64,000 nt of DNA, from contig CM046833.1 of NCBI GenBank assembly GCA_025618425.1, forward strand, positions 9,373,429 to 9,437,428. Direction: 5' to 3'. This stretch comes from Heliocidaris tuberculata (Eukaryota > Echinodermata > Echinoidea > Camarodonta > Echinometridae). A program made the position numbers and the translations under genes. The notes beneath the pieces are model-generated. The model was not told the DNA's origin, ran no database searches, and saw only the letters and a program-made list of their open reading frames with translations. How positions within the stretch are numbered: position 1 is the first letter of the stretch; each line of letters starts with the position of its first letter. Shown one piece after another: positions 57,498 through 64,000 of the stretch.

Positions 57498-57657
57498 CAG
57501 TGGCCGATCTACAAAGGGGGAAACCGGCCCGTGTCCCCACCCCCTTTTGAAACCCAACTAGCATACCTTAAGTACACAATGAAAAATATTGCCCCCTTTA
57601 TTGAGTATTTTTACAGTACTGTGCCCCCTCTTTTAGAAAATCCTGGATCCGCCCCTG
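57498..57657. mobile_element. hAT MITE with perfect 8-bp duplication
   Basis: Starts CAGTGGCCGATCTACAAAGG, ends GGATCCGCCCCTG, flanked by AATCAGGT on both sides (57490-57497, 57658-57665). 160 bp, no coding capacity. Confidence 0.9.
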
Positions 57658-57665
57658 AATCAGGT

Positions 57666-58173
57666 CATTCCAAATGACAAGGTGTGTGTGTGGGGGGGGG
57701 GGGGGGGAGTCAATTTGAACTCTGACGTCTTCGTATGCCCCTTTTCCTTCGTTTTATCTGTTGGGTGACGAACACCGATGGCTAGCTTAGCAAACGAGGC
57801 GTCATGTGACTGACGCTCCATCTGAGAGTGGTCGTACTTAAGTATGTACATGTATTTATTCATTGATCTTCATTGACACATCCATCAAAATTTTGTTCGA
57901 ATAAAAAGTCAATAATCAGAACAATAATCATGATAATAACAGTAACACATGAATACATTAAAACATTATTACAAGTTTAACATCAGCAGTAGAGACAAAC
58001 GAATTCTCATAATTCATCAACTAATATCAGATTATGTACAAGTAAAGTATGGTGATGAGAAAAAGAGCCAATATACTATGTAAAATGAACAGTGCACATT
58101 GGGTAGAGCTTCTGGAACACGAGCCAACTGCCTTCATAGGTTTAACTAGGTACGTAATAATGCAATTGGAATT
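57666..58173. other. Non-coding stretch
   Basis: G run at 57691-57706; otherwise nothing recognised. Confidence 0.35.
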
Positions 58174-58325
58174 AGGGGCGGAACAAAGATTACTTTAAAA
58201 AGGGGGCCCAATGCTGAAATAGTACACCATCAAAGGGTAATATTTTGCGTTGTGTATTCTTAAAGTATACCAGTTGGGTTTCAAAAGAGGGGCACGGACC
58301 GGTTTTCCCTCTATGTAACTCCCCC
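58174..58325. mobile_element. Second copy of the 57.5-kb hAT MITE, inverted
   Basis: AGGGGCGGAACAAAGATT...AAAGGGTAATATTTTGC...CAGTTGGGTTTCAAAAGAG follows the reverse complement of 57498-57657 with substitutions. Confidence 0.75.
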
Positions 58326-58937
58326 ACACATTGAAATGATTCCTCGTAAGCAACACCTTTAGTTCTATCTGTTTCCAGGCATTTTTATCATATTTTTTTA
58401 AAGGCCTAGTTTCTTTTTCATCTGTTTGTTGACGAATGAGGAAAGGTCTCACCGCCCATACGCCGGGGTTTCCTCAGACAAAGCACGTCGTGGAAATTGT
58501 AATATGCGTGGCCTGTCGTCGAGTAGGCGATCACTCTGCACTGTATTAGGATTTAACACGAACGAGTCAATAAATCATTTGAACGTATATAAAATGGTAA
58601 TAATGTAAACATTAAACATCCTAACCCCATTTCCCATTAAAACCGAAAATACTCTTTCTGAAATTCATTACTCTTATTATAAAAATAGAGTTTAAACTTT
58701 TTCAAAATATTATCAGTTTGAATACGGGCATCATGGGCATAGTAACTGTAGGAAAGCCATGTATGATGAAATGATAGGCCGACATATATCATAATTCCAA
58801 AGTTGATAATCATTTTTTTTCGCTGAGTTGGCCAACGAAACAATATAGTACGATACCCTTTTCCTGAAAAGCAGAAATTTGAAGGAGTACGTTATATATG
58901 CCCCTGTACCTACACCAATGAAAAATGCTGTTCTTAC
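58326..58937. other. Non-coding stretch
   Basis: Downstream of the lectin exons; the terminal exon, if any, was not recognised here. Confidence 0.35.
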
Positions 58938-59064
58938 ACTTTCTCGCAGAGAGTTCTAGGCCGATCATAGGTGCAAGGATAGTCATGCAGGTTCATTGCA
59001 CCAAGCACCAATACTATACAGTTCTCAGTCTCGTACGAATTGGGCTGACCAGGAGCCCACCAAG
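58938..59064 (-). CDS. C-type lectin domain, second half
   Basis: Enters in phase 1 after TTTTAACAG and encodes SWWAPGQPNSYETENCIVLV, then LGAMNLHDYPCTYDRPRTLC and EK. Cysteines 2-4 of the fold and the WAPGQPN...ENC pattern are present. The QPN triplet stands where EPN (mannose) or QPD (galactose) sets sugar preference, so specificity is open. It ends at GTAAGA in phase 2; a further exon or a stop should follow but was not found. Confidence 0.8.
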
Positions 59065-59132
59065 CTGTTAAAAGAAAAGCACAAGAAAATTAAGCAGACA
59101 AACAGACAAGCAAAAAATCAATCAGAGGGTTC

Positions 59133-59525
59133 TAAACAGTTCTCTGATTCGTATGAGTTATGTTGACCAGAAGCCCACCAAGCTATGAAAAAAACAAAAC
59201 AAAAAAAAACAAACAAACAAACACAACAAAGAATCAATAAGAGGGCTCCAGGGGAGTGTTTCATCAAACGTTTTGTCAGTGATTTTTACTGACAAATTTG
59301 CTCTCAGCCAATCACATGCAAGGATTTCAGTAGCTTATAACACTTGTCGATAAAAAATCACTGACGAAACGCTTGATGAAACGCTCCCCAGGATGACTGA
59401 AGGTGCACCAGGAGCCCATCAAACTAGAATAAAACAACAACAACAACACAGAAACAGTTACAGGGTTCGGGGCTGATTGAAGGTGCAATACCAGTCGTGT
59501 AGGTTCATGCACCGAGCCCCAATAC
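59133..59525 (-). pseudogene. Relic copies of the lectin exon in the intron
   Basis: On the minus strand, 59187-59140 (AGCTTGGTGGGCTTCTGGTC...) and 59430-59395 (GTTTGATGGGCTCCTGGTGC) copy the start of the 58938-59064 exon, and 59525-59463 (GTATTGGGGCTCGGTGCATG..) copies its second half. All have indels and cannot be read. A MITE lies between them (59251-59389). Confidence 0.75.
59251..59389. mobile_element. MITE with GGGGAGCGTTTCATCAAG ends
   Basis: About 35-bp inverted ends; body shared with 28371-28507 in the opposite orientation. Confidence 0.85.
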
Positions 59526-59639
59526 AAAATAAACCGACCCAACAAACAAACAAACAAGATCTTGCCCAAATTTCCCTTTTTTTAAAAAATTGGACCAAAT
59601 AAAGAGTTAGCACACATGTATATTCAAAATTAAACTTAC

Positions 59640-59906
59640 AGCTTTGCAATCGAATCCGATTACCATCCAAACAGTCAAACTTTCTCTCCTCGTTGGTGTC
59701 GTCGCACCCTAGCCAGATAAAGTTGAGGCCGAGATCGCCCAAGAACTCAATGACGAAGTTGAATTCGGCCTGCGAATTCGGTACGAAGGGGATAGCGTCG
59801 AGCTCGGAGCAAAGCTGCAAGGCCTGCTCATACGGCACGGGATCGGCCCAGGAAAGGCGGTAGCAACTTTCCGACCTCCGCAGCCAACCAGGCGGACATG
59901 TTCGAG
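59640..59906 (-). CDS. C-type lectin domain, first half
   Basis: Phase 1-1 between TTTCTAG and GTAAGT. Translation RTCPPGWLRRSESCYRLSWA, then EQALQLCSELDAIPFVPNSQ and EFNFVIEFLGDLGLNFIWLG shows the usual CTLD opening (CPxGW, CYxxs), helix 1, helix 2 and the WxG block (IWLGCDD). It follows the HYR exon in phase. An extracellular sugar- or protein-binding module. Confidence 0.9.
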
Positions 59907-60397
59907 CTAGAAATGGTATTGGGGGGAGATAAGGGTCAAACATTCGTCACTGGGGCGTCACTAGAAGGAGGGTTCGTTGGGGCGGGATTGACAATCCAAT
60001 GACATTTCCCCCCGACAAAATTTGGAAATTCAGATCAATGTCTGCAAGTAGCAAAGGAATATCACCCTGTAATTTTGCTTGTTGGATTATAAAAAAAAAT
60101 TGTCAGAAGAAAAAAATAATCGTCATAAAGATCAAACTACAATAATATTCAAATTTTTTCCTTGAGATATTGTTTCAAGCAAAAGCTGCCAATTTAATAC
60201 TGACCATCAAAATATCACGACGCAAGCGTCCTTAGAGGGCAGAAGGGAAAAAGAAAGAGACTAGGTGAAAATTTTAGCTCGAGCTGGATCTCTTAATACA
60301 ATTTTGCCTCATTTAATTTACTTGGTGGACCGGGTATAATTATCTAAAACTCCTTGACATTAACGAAAGTGCTTTACTAAAATGGTGGATAACCCAC
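59907..60397 (-). other. Intron between lectin and HYR exons
   Basis: AT-rich; no element recognised. Confidence 0.4.
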
Positions 60398-60634
60398 CTC
60401 TGACAGTAACATTGAACGAACATTGGTCTGAGTTTCCGGCGGGATCGGTCGCCGTGGCAACTACGGTATAATCACCGGCATCCCACAATCCTTCACTCAT
60501 ATCCGTGGTGACAGTCACCTGACCGGAATCGTCCGTGGCGTTGAGATCAGGCCACGTGACATTTGCCGAGAATTCACCGGTTTCTAGGTAGACAACGTAG
60601 TCATCTGGGCAAGAGATGGCTGGTGCAGTGGCAT
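60398..60634 (-). CDS. HYR domain exon
   Basis: 237 nt, phase 1-1. It reads DATAPAISCPDDYVVYLETG, then TWPDLNATDDSGQVTVTTD and ATATDPAGNSDQCSFNVTV, the HYR (hyalin repeat) pattern: D..P.i.CP at the start, W.....A.D.s at the middle, A.D..GN...C.F.V.V at the end. HYR is an immunoglobulin-like adhesion fold common in echinoderm extracellular proteins. Complete domain in one exon. Confidence 0.93.
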
Positions 60635-61845
60635 CTTTGATTGAAAAATAAAAGAAGTACCGGTATATTGTGTGATTCTATTTCGTCATTTCTATTGCGG
60701 TATATCTTCGGATGGTAAGTACAGAAGTACATACTTTAACAATGTAAGGCCTACTTCATCTATTGTTAAAACAAAAGTAATCAGGAGAAAACATGGTGAT
60801 GCTTCAATTCAGTAGGCCTAATTCATACAGTTTTGTTTATTTATTATTTCATTTTGTAACACACTGACACACTCAATGACTACGGTATCATCAAAATTTC
60901 TTAATCGTTTTGATTTCCATTGATCATTAATACGATTTTAGATTCATTACTGATTTCCGAATGGACAGACTGACAGTGCATCTTTTTGCACGTACATGTC
61001 CACAGCTGCTATCCGCTGTGGGCCAACTCCTGCGATTCGCACGTCCTTCGTTTGCCATGGTCACAACCAGCCGTCCACCTCTCGACACCTTCTCTTGGGC
61101 GTCTTGCACCCTTCTCATAAAAAATAACCCCTCTTATCTACAAGAACTCTTGAGGCGAGCGTACAGCTTCCGTTCAGGTACCGTGCAACTGACGCGCGAT
61201 ATATGTCACGGCTCCGTATGGATCCACGGGCTTCGTGAGACCTTAGCAAGAAGCCCGTGCAATTATTACGATGGCTGCACTTGTCACCTACTTTCGTCAG
61301 AACACGTAGCCCCACACAGGGATTGGTGGACATGTCCAACAGCCTACTTGCGTGTCTTGCGTGCTCCTACGTGCTTGGAAAAAACGTGCAGACCCGTGCG
61401 TCTGACGCAAGGATTTTCTGCGATGTAGACCACACGTGCGTCCCGTTGTGACTAACCCTTTAGAGGGGGTATGTTTATGAAGAGGGCGCAAGGCGCCCAA
61501 GAGGAGATGCAGAGAGGTGTACGGCCGGTTGTGACCATGGCAAACGAAGGACGTACGAATCGCAGGAGTTGGCCCACGGCCGACCGCAGTTGCGGACACA
61601 CACGACGTGCATTTATACGCACGGTCAGTTGTGACCGAAGCATTACATATATTTCAAAGTGTTTTCTTTCATAACAAGAACAGCGTATTCATTTTAAAAC
61701 AGTCCATATAATTTCTTGAGTAATGATATATGTATATCTTTATTTGTACCAGTAACTAAATGATTAAAGACATTGAAAATGATAGTAAGATGCAACGTAT
61801 GCCTATCTTTTATTACGATAAGCTTTTTTTTTTCTTTTCACATAC
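60635..61845 (-). other. Intron between HYR and linker exons
   Basis: Contains the 690-bp fold-back element at 60957-61641. Confidence 0.5.
60957..61641. mobile_element. Fold-back element with ~190-bp arms
   Basis: The left arm (to about 61145) and right arm (from about 61455) are inverted copies (GTGGGCCAACTCCTGCGATT and GACCATGGCAAACGAAGGAC are shared in opposite orientation). The centre is GC-rich with repeated CGTGC words. The frames on both strands are artefacts. Confidence 0.85.
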
Positions 61846-61917
61846 CTTGAGTCTGTGTTGTCTCTGGAGGAGGAATCGTCGTCGGTGCTTCTGTTATTAC
61901 ACGGACATCTACTCCGA
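61846..61917 (-). CDS. Linker exon (Thr/Pro-rich)
   Basis: 72 nt, phase 1-1, encoding GVDVRVITEAPTTIPPPETT and QTQ. It joins the SEA exon (VVTD) to the HYR exon (DATAPAI) and looks like a short O-glycosylated hinge. Confidence 0.8.
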
Positions 61918-62024
61918 CTATCAAAACAATAGAAACGAGATTGTTAGATCATGGAAGAGATAATTTCAATCACACATAAAGCAACGTTATGGAGATGACG
62001 ATGGTGGTGATGATGATGATGATA

Positions 62025-62252
62025 ATAATTGGGTCTTATTAACCCAGGGTAGCCACATGTTAATATTGCTCTTTCTGCGGGGCCTGTAATTATTACCCAA
62101 GCACTGCCAAGTACCCATTTACACCTGAGTTAAGGTTAAAATACCTTTTTCAAGGATGTAAGCACCAAGCGAGGATCAAACCGAGGATCAAACCCAGGAC
62201 CTCTCGTATGAGAGTCAAGAGGCTTCACCAATATACCACAGTACTCCCACGT
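62025..62252 (-). mobile_element. tRNA-derived SINE (minus)
   Basis: Minus-strand order: head TATATTGGTGAAGCCTCTTGA with B-box GGGTTTGATCCTCG (this last part duplicated), body GGTGCTTACATCCTTG, AAATGGGTACTTGGCAGTGC, then a (TCA)n tail at 62005-62028. Relative of 28243-28640. Confidence 0.8.
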
Positions 62253-62560
62253 ATAATGAAGATGGGAAGGAGAGGGAGCAAGAGAAGTACGAGAAGAGGT
62301 AGGAGGAGAAGGAGAAGGAGGAGGAGGATGATGATGAAGAAGATGCTAATTTTGACGCAGATGATGATGATGAAGATGACCATGATGTAAATGGTGATAA
62401 TGATGTAGAGAAAGTGGGAACGAGAAGCAATGAAAGAGTAAGAGGAGACGAGACTTTGGCATAATCACACAGTTAAATGAACAATCTTCGTAATGTCTAA
62501 GCAGAGCCCTTTTCCTTGTTTCTCACATCTATCTTGAACACGTTACCATGGTTACAATAG
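62253..62560. other. Purine-rich and (GAT)n tract
   Basis: AGG/GAT repeats at 62262-62410; no gene. Confidence 0.5.
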
Positions 62561-62561
62561 T

Positions 62562-62790
62562 AGAGGAGTTGTGATATAATGGTCCATTCACTGAAATTTT
62601 GATCAAATGGTTGAGGGTTCGAATCCCAGCAAGGCACTGAAATCCTTTGGAAGGACACTCATCCACATTTGCCATCCTCACTGTAAAAGTAAATGGGTAC
62701 CTGATATATACTAGAGCGCTACATAACTATACCAGGAGCGTCAAGGAGCAATGGATATAAGCGCTATACAGTACAAAAAACCACCATTTA
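62562..62790 (+). mobile_element. tRNA-derived SINE (plus)
   Basis: Head GTGATATAATGG..., B-box GAGGGTTCGAATCCC, body AAGGCACTGAAATCC..AAATGGGTACCTG, and a 3' end ATAAGCGCTATACAGTAC. Confidence 0.8.
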
Positions 62791-62826
62791 TTAATAAGCC
62801 TTAAAAAAAGAAATAAAAAAAAATAC

Positions 62827-63044
62827 CATCGGTGACGACGAATGACGTCGAATCGACACCGAGTTCGTCCAGGCTGCCGTCATCGGCGGCGTCTTCGATT
62901 ACGTCTTGGACAGCGGCTTGTACATCCTCCTCGATCTTTTTGATCCGGTCATCGATGGACCCTGCCGGGGTGGTCGTATCCCCAGGAGCGGTCACGGGAG
63001 GAGAGAGAAGGCGAATCACGAAGTCGACGATGACGCTACCAGGG
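62827..63044 (-). CDS. SEA-type domain, second exon
   Basis: 218 nt from a TTTACCCAG acceptor (phase 2) to a GTATTT donor (phase 1). It starts SPGSVIVDFVIRLLSPPVTA, which with the previous exon (VNGFR/S) gives the YNGTQVNGF-SPGSVIVDF pattern of SEA domains, then an acidic helix (RIKKIEEDVQAAVQDVIEDA) and DSTSFVVTD. The autoproteolytic GSVVV site is represented only by GSVIV, so cleavage is uncertain. Extracellular, often glycan-rich context. Confidence 0.75.
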
Positions 63045-63240
63045 CTGGGTAAAATATTTTGTGGAAGTGTTCTAATTTCTTGCAATTGTTTCCATTAAAA
63101 TTACTTTGAATCACGTCAGAAACACAGTACACTAATTGATTTTCTTCAAAATGAAACGATAAACAATCGAATAAAATGATTATCTATACATGTACATGCA
63201 TGCTTTGAGGGACTCCGTAATTCTTTTGTTCGGCACCTAC
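63045..63240 (-). other. Intron in SEA domain
   Basis: Short AT-rich intron. Confidence 0.5.
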
Positions 63241-63308
63241 CTAAATCCATTGACTTGTGTGCCGTTGTAAACACCACTCAGATCACTCCCATAGAAAACA
63301 GCGTCCAT
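63241..63308 (-). CDS. SEA-type domain, first visible exon
   Basis: 68 nt between TTTTCAG and GTAGGT, phase 2 out. It encodes MDAVFYGSDLSGVYNGTQVN and GF(R/S). The ATG directly after the acceptor is probably internal; the gene's start lies beyond the window's right end. Confidence 0.7.
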
Positions 63309-64000
63309 CTGAAAATAGGGTTAAAGTGAAAGATTGTCCAATAAGTACTTGAGATATTATAGGTAGAATAACACTGAACCTACAGTTTCAATATGTTTAG
63401 TGGATAATCGGTAGTCTATGGTGCCTGCCAGGTACATGCATTGTATCCATGTTATCCGACTCCAGGCTGGGTGTGGGAGAAATTGGACGGAAACAATATC
63501 GTCATATTTGAAACCAGAAGGTATATACTAACAGCAAGATAAAACTAAATCTGGATTTATAGAGTGCTTAAGGCCAACTAAAACTGATTCCTAGTTTCTC
63601 ATTCTGATTTTTTGTTGTTGAAAATTTGGAGGAGGGGTACTTAATATGTTACTTAATATTTGAAAAATTCCCAAACATAAAAATGCTATTGGGTCAATTT
63701 CAACACATTTTTAAAGCATTTAATTTAATTTGTTCATGCACCCCAGAGGTTCAAAACAAAGGGAAATTTCATTCTATGAATGATTTTTGTTTAATTAATT
63801 AAATCAATTGTTTTGATGTCCTCAAGTTTTTATTTATTTCATTTTAGAACAAAAACATCAATTGAAAAAAAAAAATTAGGCGGCCCGTAAAAAAGGAAGG
63901 AGGAAGGAAAGAGAAACTAGGAATTAATTTTATTTTGCCTAAAAATAGCGTCTCTTCGTATTTTACAGATATTATTATTATTACCCCGGTCACTGGATTC
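63309..64000. other. Non-coding to window end
   Basis: AT-rich; no upstream exon of the lectin gene recognised. Confidence 0.4.

Noticed and set aside
60961..61428. 155-codon frame
   Set aside because: Lies in the fold-back element; mirrored frames occur in the other arm.

Overview
The window looks like draft nuclear DNA of a marine invertebrate, most likely a deuterostome such as an echinoderm. Reasons: short exons with GT-AG introns of 0.5-3 kb, secreted EGF/somatomedin-B and SEA-HYR-C-type-lectin architectures, a Penelope-like element, CR1/L2- and RTE-type LINEs, tRNA-derived SINEs, many hAT-, TTAA- and Harbinger-like MITEs, and frequent poly(G)/poly(C) tracts. Species is not determinable from the sequence alone. 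A 500-N scaffold gap lies at 29399-29898. There are no operons, rRNAs or CRISPR arrays.

Layout. 0.2-2.5 kb (+): exons of a secreted EGF / Thr-Ser-Pro-rich / somatomedin-B protein. 3-10 kb: MITEs, a fold-back repeat and long microsatellites. 10.4-11 kb (-): one exon of an unrecognised protein. 11.6-14.6 kb: a 660-bp tandem array. 16.4-16.5 kb (-): an orphan signal-peptide exon. 18-20.5 kb: repeats and a Penelope-like GIY-YIG fragment (-). 23.2-29.4 kb (-): seven exons of a GH37 trehalase, phase-consistent, 5' end lost in the gap. 30.3-32.8 kb (-): a decayed RTE-like LINE. 33.2-38.3 kb (+): a VPS9-domain (Rab5 GEF-like) gene whose main exon is split by a 2.8-kb transposon, plus a possible extra exon at 41.4 kb. 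42.7-46.0 kb (-): a three-exon gene for a small secreted four-cysteine cationic peptide, the best candidate for something undescribed. 49.4-51 kb (-): a CR1/L2-type LINE. 51.7-54.8 kb: two ~1-kb TIR elements, the second carrying a TATA-Inr promoter and a tiny NLS-like ORF. 58.9-63.3 kb (-): six exons of a SEA-HYR-C-type-lectin protein with relic lectin-exon copies in an intron.

The genes appear functionally independent: trehalose hydrolysis at the cell surface, endosomal GTPase regulation, and three or more secreted proteins that would fit a recognition/defence role. Exon calls were made by eye from splice sites, phase and family motifs; intron phases agree across every junction listed unless stated. 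Most of the remaining DNA is mobile-element debris.
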